A stretch of DNA of 64,000 bases from Madurella fahalii (Eukaryota; Ascomycota; Sordariomycetes; Sordariales). The translations under genes and the position numbers were made by a program. The stretch is from contig CM056878.1 of assembly GCA_029876055.1 (NCBI GenBank), positions 558,001-622,000 on the forward strand, given 5' to 3'. This document shows positions 48,688 to 59,050 of this stretch, piece after piece (position 1 is the stretch's first letter; every line of letters starts with the position of its first letter). Below the pieces are notes generated by a model. That model did not search any database and was not told the origin of the DNA. It saw only the letters and a program-made list of their open reading frames with translations.

Positions 48688-49438
48688 TCATCCAGTTCAT
48701 CTACCAGTCCATTAAGTACTTCTTCGTCGAGAAGAGCCTGTCAGCTTTGGACGATAACGTAATGTCGACCGAAGCTATAATCAGAGCATACTTCCGGTTC
48801 TCTAGAATTTATATATGCTACTTGGCGATAGAGGAGATTGGCCAGTCAACAAGCTATAAGTATGAAGACTTTCCCTTCTTGCATTACGCTACAACCTTAT
48901 AGGTAGCATATACGAAGCAGTGCAATACTAAAAGTGTCTCTCAAGAGGATCTTCTAGTGTTGCTTGCTTAGCTATCAAATGCCCTTATGGAGTTATAGGT
49001 ATATATTTACCGGAAAATAGATCCTTATTCCGAGGACTGCTTACTAGAAGAGACTAGCCGGATATACGCTATATCGAGATATAGAGTCTTCGGGCTATTA
49101 ATAGCTATTTTATAAAAGGCAGATTAAATTGCTATAGATATCGATACGAAAGATAACTCTAGCTGGACGCTGCTATAGTGGGCTGCTGCGAAGGGTACGA
49201 GGCTATTGTCTAGCTGCTACTTGGCACGGGCAAGGTCGATCTCGATGCGAAAGATAACTATGGCCGGATGCTGCTGTCGCTAGCTGCTGAGAAAGGGCAT
49301 GAGGCTATCGTCCAGCTGCTGCTTGGTACAGGCAAGGTCGATGTCGACGCGAAAGATAATGCTGGCTGGACACCGTTGTCGTGGGCTACTGAGAACGGGC
49401 ACGAGACTATTGTCCACTTACTCAAGTCAGCGAAGTAG
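48688..49438 (+). pseudogene. C-terminal fragment of an ankyrin-repeat NLR
   Basis: Plus-strand frame with RIP-like stops: FIYQSIKYFFVEKSLSALD, FPFLHYATTL, SVSQEDLLVLLA, RKIDPYSEDC, then at least three ankyrin repeats (KDNSSWTLL..AAAKG; TGKVDLDAKDNYGRMLLSLA, GHEAIVQLLLGTGKVDVDAK, DNAGWTPLSWATENGHETIV HLL) ending at TAG 49,436-49,438. TAG and TAA codons occupy Trp and Gln positions. The block before the repeats (FPFLHYATT.. with a full-length spacing to the repeats) is the usual hinge of NACHT-ankyrin proteins. The NACHT part is absent; LTR-like repeat A lies exactly at the 5' break. Confidence 0.72.
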
Positions 49439-49588
49439 TATGTTAATTCTCTATATTTTTCTAATAGCGTGACACAGAAGGGGTCCGGGGGGCGGCGCAA
49501 TTATATAGCTATAGACACGCTCAGACCCGCAATTTAACGCCATGGATCCTCTCTACATGATTCTTAAAATGGTTCAAGTGCTTGAACT

Positions 49589-50101
49589 CTAGCGCTCCCC
49601 CTTGCATTTAGGGTAGTTGCACGACATCCGCTTCGTGCCGCCCAGCTGTTTCGCGTGATTCCTATCAAAATGGCCGTGCATTGCCGCCGGTCGACAATAC
49701 TTGAACGTTCTTTCCTCGTAAGACAGGGCTTCGTCCCCGATGCAGCGTGGACATTGCTTCCTGTCCATCAGGAGCGGAAAGGGGTCCGGCCTGGGAGACT
49801 CCTTCACCGTGACGTCGGCCCGCGCTCTCCGTCGGATGCAGTTTCGCTTCACGGTCTCCCGTTTGCCGTACAGGGCGACCATGATCTCGGCCGCCTGGAT
49901 GCGGAGTTCGAGCAATTCTGCGGAGGTCAAGTTGTCTGGTTGGCTGCAGAGGATCTCGGCGAGCTGGGCGCGCTCGGGTATGTGCAGGTCGATGGCCGGC
50001 TCGGCATATTTCTCCTCTTCTTTCTGCGCTGTTACAACGGTCGCTATTGAAAATAGCCCAGAAGACGTGCGAACACTTGATCTCCGGATCTCCAGAAGCA
50101 T
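49589..50101 (-). pseudogene. C-terminal fragment of a DUF3435 (FluG-domain/tyrosine-recombinase-like) protein
   Basis: From ATG 50101, 170 codons: a helical region (LAEILCSQPDNLTSAELLEL, ALYGKRETVKRNCIRRRARA) then PFPLLMDRKQCPRCIGDEAL, SYEERTFKYCRPAAMHGHFD, RNHAKQLGGTKRMSCNYPKC, the CxxC..HxxxxH zinc-finger-like tail of fungal DUF3435 proteins, which are related to tyrosine recombinases of Crypton/Starship type elements. The catalytic core is missing and the usual last zinc-finger half (..HFKNHVE..) is in another frame. Few stops, so it is less RIP-affected than its neighbours. Confidence 0.6.
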
Positions 50102-50125
50102 AATTAATAAGTTTGAATACAGAAG

Positions 50126-50635
50126 ATGTTTGGTTTCGCTATAGCACCTAACGATAACGCAACAGACGAGCTCAATGTGTAACGAGAGGCAGCGCTAAGA
50201 AAACTACTCGAGTTACTTGACGGTGTCAAACACGATTTCCTTAATGCCGCCGCCGGCTGCTCATTCGAATGTTGTTCGATTCTTCTGGGCGCACTTGTCA
50301 AGCACATGCATGATGAAGGGTTGCTATATGACGCTGTGGTGCCGCGATTCGAAGATCGCAGTGTTATGGATATGGTAAAGAAAATCCGTGATATGCAGTT
50401 ACCAAATCGCTACTGGCACAAGCCGTCTCTTACGTATGGTTATACTTCCTGTTCTTTTTCGCTCCGCGCTCTAACGGAGGCCCGACTTAATGAGATCACT
50501 ACTAGCCTGAAAGGGCTAGATTTGGATGTCTATGATTGGAACTATTCTTGTCAATGGAAGCTGAAAAAGAAGGGGAACGGTAAAAAATGCCGAGTAAAGA
50601 TATTGGTAGTTGAGGCTATAGAGGAGGAAACATGA
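50126..50635 (+). pseudogene. Hypothetical protein with one in-frame stop
   Basis: A frame from ATG 50126 to TGA at about 50,633 is interrupted only by TAA at 50,180-50,182; an alternative intact start is ATG 50,306 (109 residues). Helical, charged text: REAALRKLLELLDGVKHDF, LLGALVKHMHDEGLLYDAVV, RFEDRSVMDMVKKIRD, ARLNEITTSLKGLDLDVYDW, with a lysine-rich end. I do not recognise the family. Confidence 0.4.
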
Positions 50636-51516
50636 AAGAAGCGGAGGAGGTCTGTTGACCAGGGATAGACTGCTTATAAACGCTTCGCTGCTATAGGATC
50701 AATGTCTGTGAGGAGCTTGGCGCCTTTGCCGCTGTATCGAGAGGCTATCTTTCGCAAGTCCAGTTTTGGTAGATTATGGAGTGGGAGGGCAGGCTGTCTA
50801 CATAAGAGGTAGAGTTATATTAGCGACACGCCGTACCGCCCCTGATGCACTGACAGTAATCACGTTACATTCGCTTGCTCGCCGGGGCTGAATGCCGCTG
50901 CATCTACGGCTCATTTCCGGTGTTCGGGGGTATTTCCGGCGGAATCTGGACGCCTGTTACGTGTCAAGATCCCTCGAGCGCTCCTTTTGTCGGAGATCTG
51001 ATTGGACATCGCGTATGGCCGCGGCGCGTATACTTTGAGGACAAGAAGCGCAAGCCCTACTGTTCCATCCTCCATCTCGCAAAATAGAGCCTAGTGCACG
51101 ACTGCAATTGCTGACTCAGCAGAGTCGGCTCATCACTCGCCCGAAGTTCTGCCGGACGAGATCCCATTCGCGTTCCCGGGCCGTAGCTGGCTCCGTAACG
51201 ACTACAAACGGCGCCAGCGACAGAGGCCGGAAGGCGTCGCCCATTCTACTTCGTTTATACCCATCGAGTCCGCTAGAACGCCTCCCGCGTATTCGCGATG
51301 GAGATGCATTTTCGGCGCCAGGATCCCGCCCCCTATCAATGCAAACGAGGCAGAATATTCGTACAGTCGTTCGGGGCTATCGTAAAGGATACAAACCAAC
51401 TAAGGCTCGGTGCTAGCTCGCTCATGCCTCCAGAGCCTCCCTCCTCTCCCCCGAAACACAGAATTCCCTTCCTCTCTTCTTTCCCGTCATTCTTCCTACT
51501 CCTAACGCACTCCTTG
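50636..51516. other. No supported gene
   Basis: Moderately GC-rich sequence with short frames on both strands; nothing recognised. Confidence 0.35.
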
Positions 51517-51735
51517 TGTGACAAATCTCGGAGCCCCTACTCTGAAAGGGATTCCTGAAGACAGGGTGAACTCTGGTGAAGCCAAAAGGTTCACGACAAG
51601 TGCACAAGCAAATGCCTCAACAGTAGCTGTAGGCAACTGCTTGTATGAATTGCTTACTGAGGGAGCTAGGAAACTGTCTAGAGAGTAACTGTGGTAGGTC
51701 TTAAATACAAGCTTCCTCCCCAGGTACCTTCGTAC
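51517..51735 (+). repeat. LTR-like repeat B, forward copy
   Basis: Starts TGTGACAAATCTCGGAGCCC; contains GGTGAAGCCAAAAGGTTCAC, TTGCTTACTGAGGGAGCTAG and AATACAAGCTTCCTCCC near its end. An inverted copy lies at 52,476-52,697 and a degraded direct copy at 47,653. Confidence 0.6.
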
Positions 51736-52397
51736 CTGGAACGTTGGGAACGTTCATCGTTCCTTTCGTCCCCTTTCTAATTGGTTCCGTGCCCTGAGTC
51801 TTAACGATTGGCTGGGGATACGTCCCGTGCGCCCGACTGGGCCGGTGCATGAGGTCAAATCGTGACACAGCTAACTCGGCATTCCCTAAAAAGGGGAATT
51901 TCAAGACAAGCCTCTTTTCCCGTAACGATCCCAGGAGTATATTGCAACTAGCTGGTGATGACTCTACGAGTACACTGAACTTAAGGAGAGAGAGAAAAGG
52001 AGATAGGAACCAATCCAGTGGTGAGCCTTCTGTTTAACCAGACAGGGACTGTGGATCCTGTATTTGGCGCGGCTGCCCCGGACAACGGTGCGGTCAGGGG
52101 GGAGGGTCTTGGGCGAGGGTTGACGAGGCCCCACATCGGGCTCAGCCCGTTACATTTCCCGCTAATATACCTAGTGTTTTACGAGCCATAGATGTAGTGG
52201 CCCCTTGTTATAGGCTGACGTAGGCCTATCTACCTTTATACTCTTTATCTTGGTACTAGAGCTTACATAGTATATTGCTCCTAAGATATCAATATCACGG
52301 ACCAACCATATATCGCGGCCCGGCGGAGGGGTGACGGGAGAGGTCACGACCAATCGAAACGACAGGACACGAGGAGGCGACCGTCAGCCAGAACGTG
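51736..52397. other. Sequence between inverted repeat B copies
   Basis: About 660 bases with no recognisable coding sequence; could be leftover internal or flanking sequence of a retroelement. Confidence 0.35.
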
Positions 52398-52473
52398 GAC
52401 GCCCAGGGACGCTGATGACCATCGTCGTCCAGCATTGACGCCCAGGGGCGCTGGTGACCATCGTCGTCCAAGC
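52398..52473 (+). repeat. Two tandem copies of a 39-bp unit
   Basis: 52,398-52,436 and 52,437-52,473 both read GACGCCCAGGG.CGCTG.TGACCATCGTCGTCCA.GC, differing at three or four positions; directly adjacent to the inverted repeat B copy. Confidence 0.85.
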
Positions 52474-52475
52474 AG

Positions 52476-52697
52476 GGAGGAAGCTTGTATTCAAGGACCG
52501 TCATAGTCACTCTTTAGCTAATTTCCTAGCTTCCTCAGTAAGCAATACATCATAGTCGCTACACCTACTGTGGAAACATTTGCTTGTGCACTTGTTGTGA
52601 ACCCCTTGGCTTCACCGAACCTCACCGCCGACCAGTTGTCAAAGTACCTTCAGGGATGCCTTTCAGAAGTAGGGGTCTCCGAGATTCGTCACACTGA
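52476..52697 (-). repeat. LTR-like repeat B, inverted copy
   Basis: On the minus strand it reads the same ordered blocks as 51,517-51,735: GTGTGACGAATCTCGGAG, GGTGAAGCCAAGGGGTTCAC, TTGCTTACTGAGGAAGCTAG, AATACAAGCTTCCTCCCTGC. Ends match within a few bases, supporting a solo LTR or a rearranged element. Confidence 0.6.
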
Positions 52698-53044
52698 CCC
52701 TAGAATCTTATTGGTAGGCTCACAATTAACCTCGATCCCGTCTAGCCGGCTACACAAGGTTATACCGTAACAGGCTAAGCTCGATGTTGGCCTCGGCGAC
52801 GGCGCCAGGTCCACCACGCGACTCACGGCCCTAGCTGGACACGCGAAGACCGCGACGCTAGAATGATTCTTCTTCTCTTTTCTTCTTTTCTCTTCAAGAT
52901 TACCATTAGTGTACTCGTAGAGTCGTCATCAGCTGGTTGCAATACACTGCCCGAGACCGTTACATATACCCCCGTCTTTTACCGACGTCAAGCAGCTTTA
53001 CCCGCGCTACTAGCGGCGCGACCTTACTATAGCGCGTCCATATT
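52698..53044. other. No supported gene
   Basis: Nothing recognised; may include degraded 5' sequence of the tyrosinase relic. Confidence 0.35.
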
Positions 53045-53419
53045 CACCTTATGGCTGAGAACCTGCTCAACATGAACATAGGCGCCGCACCGGCCACCGT
53101 CGGTACCTTCCAGGACGAGCTTCAAAGCCCGCTGGGGATGCGCTGGGCACTACGCCATAAGCGACGATAGCTCCGACGTCTTCACCTCGCTCAACGACCC
53201 CGCCTTTTACCTGCACCACGCTATGATCGACTACATCTACTAGATCTAGCAGGTGCTACACCCCGCCGAGGCGGGCAAGGTCAACGGCACTATTACCTTC
53301 CGCAACAACCTCCCTAGTCGCCCAGGAACGGGCGAGATGGGAAAGCTAGGGCCGGCGATCCCAATCAAGAATATTCCCAACACTCTTGGGGGGACTCCGC
53401 TGTACTATATATACTATTA
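53045..53419 (+). pseudogene. Tyrosinase (CuB half) relic
   Basis: Fragments of a fungal tyrosinase: NLLNMNIGAAPATVGTFQDE (about 53,062-53,120), then in the next frame GHYAISDDSSDVFTSLNDPA and FYLHHAMIDYIY (53,143-53,250), the CuB motif with its HH pair (the histidines bind the second copper), followed by TAG-I-TAG-Q, where tyrosinases have Trp-Ile-Trp. The sequence runs on through GKVNGTITFRNNLPSRPG to the tail GGTPLYYIYY and a stop at about 53,419. The CuA half is absent. The two Trp-to-TAG changes are of RIP type. It once belonged to a phenol-oxidising, melanin-type enzyme; now non-functional. Confidence 0.75.
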
Positions 53420-54114
53420 GATGTTTTGTTATCTCTATCGCGGGAGAAGGGAGGGGAGGTGGTTAACGTCCTATCATTATTACTACGGTGGAGTTAATCT
53501 TGATGAGCGTCAAGCCCTTCATGTTGAGACTACCTTGTTAGAAGTAGCATTTGCCACTTGCAACATCGCATGAGCTTGACATCTGGAGAGTCTTGGGGAG
53601 TTGTGCGCAAAGCTTTCGCTCTGTATACGTTTTATACTCTCTCTTCCGCCTTCTCTACCTACCTATTCGCTACTGATCTACCCTAAACCCCTTCTCCACT
53701 CAAAAAAGCTACTACTAGTGTGTCTGCTCGGCAGTGCGTTGCTTTACACCTCCCTTCAAGCCCTATAGAAACCGCCAGCGTGTTACAGGCCGCAGCCCGC
53801 GTTCCTTCCAGTCATTCAGCCTTTCCAAGATGTCACGCGCACAGGAGCTCAGCAGAGGTTGCAGGAAGTGCGTGGAAAGGTTGAAGTCTCTGAAGATCTA
53901 TCTACTGCAGTAGGAGACTGAAGAACTGGCTTAAATACACAAAGGAAATGGTCTGGGCGAGCTCACGTGATGAGCTGCTGAGCTCGGCGGTGAGAGCCGA
54001 GCTCCACAAGTGCGGTTTCCAGCGCGACACAAGAAAAGCAGGATTTTATTTCGAAACCTAAGCCAGTGGCCTGGTCTCATTGTCGTTTGCTTCTGGATAC
54101 CCAGGCTAAGAGTC
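53420..54114. other. Intergenic
   Basis: No gene recognised. Confidence 0.4.
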
Positions 54115-57100
54115 TTATTCCTCCTCAGCCCATTTTACCAGCTCATCCCAGGTCATCTTTAGCCACGTCTCGATCTTTCGCGCCCCCTCCTCTTTTGCAG
54201 GCCAAGCGTTACCAAACCCAAGCGTAGGGCTTGCTCCTTTCAACAGCAGGAACTTCATGAAGTGCGCCGCGTCCTCCGAAGTCTTCTTGCTTGCCCAATG
54301 GAGCGCCGTGTATCCCCTGGACTGTTCAGACTGGGGGTAGTCAATGGGCGCGCCCAGGTCGAGCAAGAGCTTTGCCTGCTCGATGGAGCAAGTCGTCTGC
54401 GCGACGTTGGTCAGCCCCCGGCCGAGATCGCACGGTTGCACTTTGCCCGTGCCGACGAGCCGCCGCCAGATCTCGAACATGCGCAGCTCCTGGTCGGGAA
54501 ACCGCTTCGCCGTGTTGAGCACAGTTTTTTCCAACAGCTCCTGCGCGATATGAGTGCTTTCGGGCGCGGCGGAGGTGATGGTGTCTTCCCAGATTTCGAA
54601 AATCTCGGCGGAATCCGACTTGAGGACCGCCACAACTGCGTCGCGGTACCGCCCGGAGCGTCGACCGCCCCAGGCCGTAGCTTTTTCCAGGAGCCATCGG
54701 GAGAGCTTCAGGTTGCCGCTCTGAATCCCGTGGTTGATGACGCCGCCAAACTTCACGGCCGTGTTCCGCGGCTCCTGCTTTTGCTCGTCCCATTCCAGGA
54801 ACAACTGGACCATCGGCAGCGAGCCTTGGCCGGCCGCCAGCATGATCAGTTCAGCCTTGGTAAAGTCGTTCATCTTTTGTGAACAAGTGGGCCAGAGTGC
54901 TTCAAGCTCGTCAATATCCTCGGATTCAATCCGCTCATACAAGAGGGTATGCAACGCTTCGTCATCCAATGCCGAGGGTTGGGTGTAGTCGGTCTCCCGT
55001 ACCACGAGATGAACCCTTCGTCGATGTTGCCCCAAGCCGTTGGCGGTCAGGAAGCCGATGACTGCGAAGTCACAGCCTGAGACCGAACATTTCCACGGCC
55101 TGCAGTGATTTTCCATGTGCTTTGTGCACTGCACGCTGGTCTCGAATCCATGACGCCGCAGAGAACACGAGAAGTAGTGGCACTTGTACAATCTTGGTCC
55201 ATAATGTCTGCGAAATCCAGGGCATAGACAATTCTCTCCATGCCCCAGGTCACCATCGCGGCAGAGTAGACTGCTGTAGAAGTTTTCCACCCTAGCGCAA
55301 GCGCTGGAGACAGTCAAGGGGTCCAGGTGCACCCAAAGGTCGGCTAATGACACGTACGTCAGCTACAGGTACTCGCCCGTCTTCTCTTTCGTCGCCAGAT
55401 GGACGAAGGTTGCGGGACCTGGAAACTGAAGGCTCTTACTGTTGTCCGACGTCCATAGATCCTTTTCGTGGTTCCTCAGGAATTTGAGCGTCCGGGACAC
55501 GAATTCAGGAGCGTTTAGCCATGGAGAGGGTCCCGGCTGCAAAGACACTGGACTGAGGCGCTCGTCGTCGTCGGGTCCGACCGAAAAGTTGGGGTTCGTC
55601 AACTCGGAATACATGTTCTGCATCAGCGCGTTCAAGACGCTGAGGTGGCTCTCGTCTCGCACTAATCGAGCATACTGTTTCGCCAGATCAAACCACATGG
55701 AAGACGCAAAGACATGAAGTCGATATTTTCCCTCCAAGAGGTTGTTCCGCACCTGATCTGCATCAAGGTCTGTATTCAGTGCGTCATAGCAGAGGTATGT
55801 CAAACACGCAATGAGAAGATCCATGGTCGAGTCGCGCATGTTCACGAAGTTCAGCCGGTCGCTGAACACGTACCTGAATCAGACGTTGACCACGTTAGCT
55901 TCGCGGTAAGCGGGCATACGGCGGGACGATGACTCGCTCTTTGACAGTGAAGTGCACAAACTGTGGTGTCCCATCCACTACTTCGACGATTGGGCCGCAA
56001 AGCTTGACAATGTTCAACGAGCTGTCGACTGACGGGGCATCATCGTGAGCCTTGGTGCTCACTACAATTGCTTGCTCGAGCTCGTGAATAGTGAGCGGGA
56101 CCGGAGAAGAGCCAATCCAGCCGAGGATTCTCTTCACTGCGTCTTGTTTCCAGGTTGACAGTCTGTTGATACGTGAGAAGACACGCTCGTATCTACGCAG
56201 AAGTTAGAACAGCTTGTTTATAAGAATACATCGGAGACTTGCGCATGATTGAGATCCTCTGGGGGGACTCGTAGCTCTTTCCTCACATCTTCGATGTTGA
56301 TCAAGTCGACAACGTTATCTAGGACAATACGGACATACAAAAACATTCCTGGCGCACCCAGGGATGGGTGGTGAGTAGGTAATCTCGAAACGGCTTTGGC
56401 AGCCAGAAATCAACTCACCTCTCGCTCTCATGCAGATGGGGGACAGCAGAGCCTTGATCTCACTCTTCCCTCCGTCGAGGAAATCGGCGTTCCTCATCCA
56501 CTCGTCAAATCTGCTGTTGACGTAGGTATAGATCCCCCCACGATTCCTAGTATTGACACAGATTACCGCAGCCTTCGAAGTCAGAAGTCTGGCGATATCG
56601 TCCTCAGCCCGGCTGCTAATGCAGACTCTGAGCCCCGTGTCCTTGCAAGCGTGCAAGACGTCGAGAAGCGAAGATTGCAGCAGTTTCCGTTCAACCTCTT
56701 CAACTTCATCCAGCCCGTCTATGACCACAAACGTGGGCCCCTTGCACTTCAGTACGTCTTCGAGAAGGCATTTGGCTGCGACGAGATTGCTCATGAAATC
56801 CCGCTTGTTGGAATCCGTCAACATGGCCTGGAGGTTCTTGTCCCGTGATGCCAGCTGAAAGAGAAGGGAGTGAATGACGGAGATGGCGGTGGTGTTGGCG
56901 TGGACGTGACTGAGAAACGCATACAGAGCAGTACAACCCTGTGCGTTCAACCGTTCAACCACCCAACAGGCGAGAAACGTCTTTCCTGGGCAGAGTTGTG
57001 AGCGACAGCTGTTGCAACTGCGGAGACGCACTTGCAGGATTTACCGGCCCCTGGGATACCCTGCAGCCACAGCAGTGTCGTTGAGCTGGAAGACACATCT

Positions 57101-57972
57101 ATCCATTCGCGGAACGACGCTTCTCTCGCAAGCCAGCTCGCTGTTCCCGGACAGGTCCGGCTGCTCAGCCACTCGAACTTGTCATTGTACAGGCGTGGGC
57201 AGAGCGCGGTCTCGAGTGCGTGGAATTTTTGGTTGGCGCGAAACGTCTCAGCTTCTTGATATTCTGCAAAGGACCGGAGCCTCGCCTCGTGCTCTCTTTT
57301 GATGCTCTCAAAGGTGATGTTCTCGCCTAGGAGCCGTGCGTGTCTCTCAATGTTGGCTTCAACTACTGTGATTCTCTCACGGCGCTTTGGCCAAAGCGTC
57401 TCAAACATGATTTTGCGGCCTGTTCAGTGTTGAATTATCAGCAAACGCCACCCAAGTACGAGAATGGTGTGTCGAGCAAGCTCACGTGGCAAGGCAAAGA
57501 ACTCCAGGATCTGGCAGTAGAAGTCGAGAATATCCTGGTAAAACAGGCCGAGGATGTCCTGGATATGCTCTTCGTCGACAAAATCCCTCAAGACATTAGT
57601 GAATAGCGGAAGTAGTTCTCCGATTCTCTCTATCGTTCTCACGATGGCTTCGAATCCCTGCTGCCACTCGATCGTCCACGTGAGGAGCAACTTTATCGGG
57701 CCCCAGAGAAGGGCTAAGATTTCTGGTTTTACCTGAACGAAGACCTCAACAGCGCCGGAAAGTGCTTGTATTCGAGCCAGAAAAGGCTGGATCCTTTTCA
57801 TGCTGCGAAGCCTTGTTGGATGAATCCGCTGCAGCTTGTCTGTGGCATCGTACAATTCGTTGATAGTGGTAATGCCGAGCAGGTCCTGGAACCGGGCCCC
57901 TGCTGGGAGTTTACTTTGGAACTCTCGTTTGGCGTCGTCGAAAATCTTTTGTAGAGGGTCGGGTGAAGCCAT
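54115..57972 (-). CDS. NACHT NLR with C2H2 zinc fingers and ankyrin-like tail (one in-frame TAG)
   Basis: Exons 57972-57486, 57419-57045, 56985-56419, 56348-56243, 56192-55938, 55873-(55363) with consistent phases. N-terminus: DUF7708-like helical domain (..ILALLWGPIKLLLTWTIEWQ). The NACHT P-loop GIPGAGKT is created by splicing intron 57044-56986 (GTAAAT..CCCAG); Walker B TFVVIDGLDEVEE; sensor CISSRAEDD. A winged-helix region (WKQDAVKRILGWIGSSPVPL, PQFVHFTVKE) follows. Introns 56242-56193 and 55937-55874 are GC-AG (GCAAGT, GCGAGT). At 55363-55365 an in-frame TAG ends a 766-residue product, but the frame continues intact for 416 codons with C2H2 pairs (YKCHYFSC.., MENHCRPWKCSVSGCDFAV, GLGQHRRRVH) and ankyrin-like units (YTALHWASKK..). 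Either one nonsense change has shortened the receptor or an unseen small intron removes the stop. Confidence 0.8.
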
Positions 57973-59050
57973 CGCCAAACAAGAGGCGTATGTGACATCA
58001 GGATGCCCAAAAAACCCAGGAAACTTCACAGTAATTCGGGTCCGGCCTCTGGTGTGTTCACGTTTGCACAGGAAAAAACAAGAGGGCGGAAACTGGTCAA
58101 GATCAGGTAAGGGATCTCATCTACCTAAGGTAGTCATGAGGTGCTCGAGTGCTTCCGCGGGCGGTTCCGGGGAGCCGCTGAAACACCACTGGCCCGTTGG
58201 CTGCATCGCCACATGCGTCCTGCACCCCTGGGCGCTCAGGAGGCAGCCCGATTCGCCTCAGACCCAATGACAATAGACGCCGTGTAACCCTCCAAGACAC
58301 CTGCTCTTCCTCTATTCCGCGGTGCCCTACTAGATCGTCGGGCGCTGTGACGGAACCAGCATACCTCAATGCTGAGAGCAAATCTATGGGCCCAAAAGCG
58401 AGGCACACTGCTGAGGCGCCGGGCCGGATTTCAACACTGAAGGAAGTCCGCAGCCCCATGATGATATATGTTACAGAGGGGAGGTAAAGGGAGGAAATCA
58501 ACGCTGAGTTGTACGAGCGAGAATTCAGCGACGTAAGGCTGTGAGCTGAGTGTCATAGGCCATGTAGTCAAGACCGCGTAGATGCGTTTATAAAGTAGCG
58601 TCGTCGTGCGACCAATTAGACGTTGGGGCCTCCCCTTCGTCTACTGTTCTACATAGGTAAAGTAGCTATGGCAAGCGCTTTCACCCTCCCTGCTATGGGC
58701 TCGCATCCGACGAGCTCGTCTCTTCCGTAACGGGGGGGGGGGGGGATCCAGGATTTGCCGAGTGGTTCGCAACGGGCGATGATAGCTTGCAGGAGCATGA
58801 TCGGTAGGCGTAGGAGTGAAAAGGAGAGAGCAGACCAGAGACCAACGAGAAACCCCCCTTCTCTGAACCGTGTGGCACAAACCCTGTCATTCCTGAGACC
58901 TGCCTTGTCGGAGAGCCCTCGGCTGCGCGGCTAACCCCTTGTTCAGGCTGAGGCCCTGAAAGAGGTCGCACCGCCCCCTGTGTTTCCAAGCCTCAACCAA
59001 GGCAAATTCGTCCAACAGCTCTGGTCAATGGCGGTGCAGTGAAGTAGCCC
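57973..59050. other. Intergenic, divergent promoters; contains poly-G
   Basis: About 1.1 kb between the NLR and the helicase, which point away from each other. A run of 14 G lies at 58,732-58,745. No gene recognised. Confidence 0.4.

Noticed and set aside
54262..54882. Plus-strand 206-codon frame inside the NLR C-terminus
   Set aside because: A shadow of the minus-strand ankyrin/C2H2 coding sequence, which has recognisable motifs.
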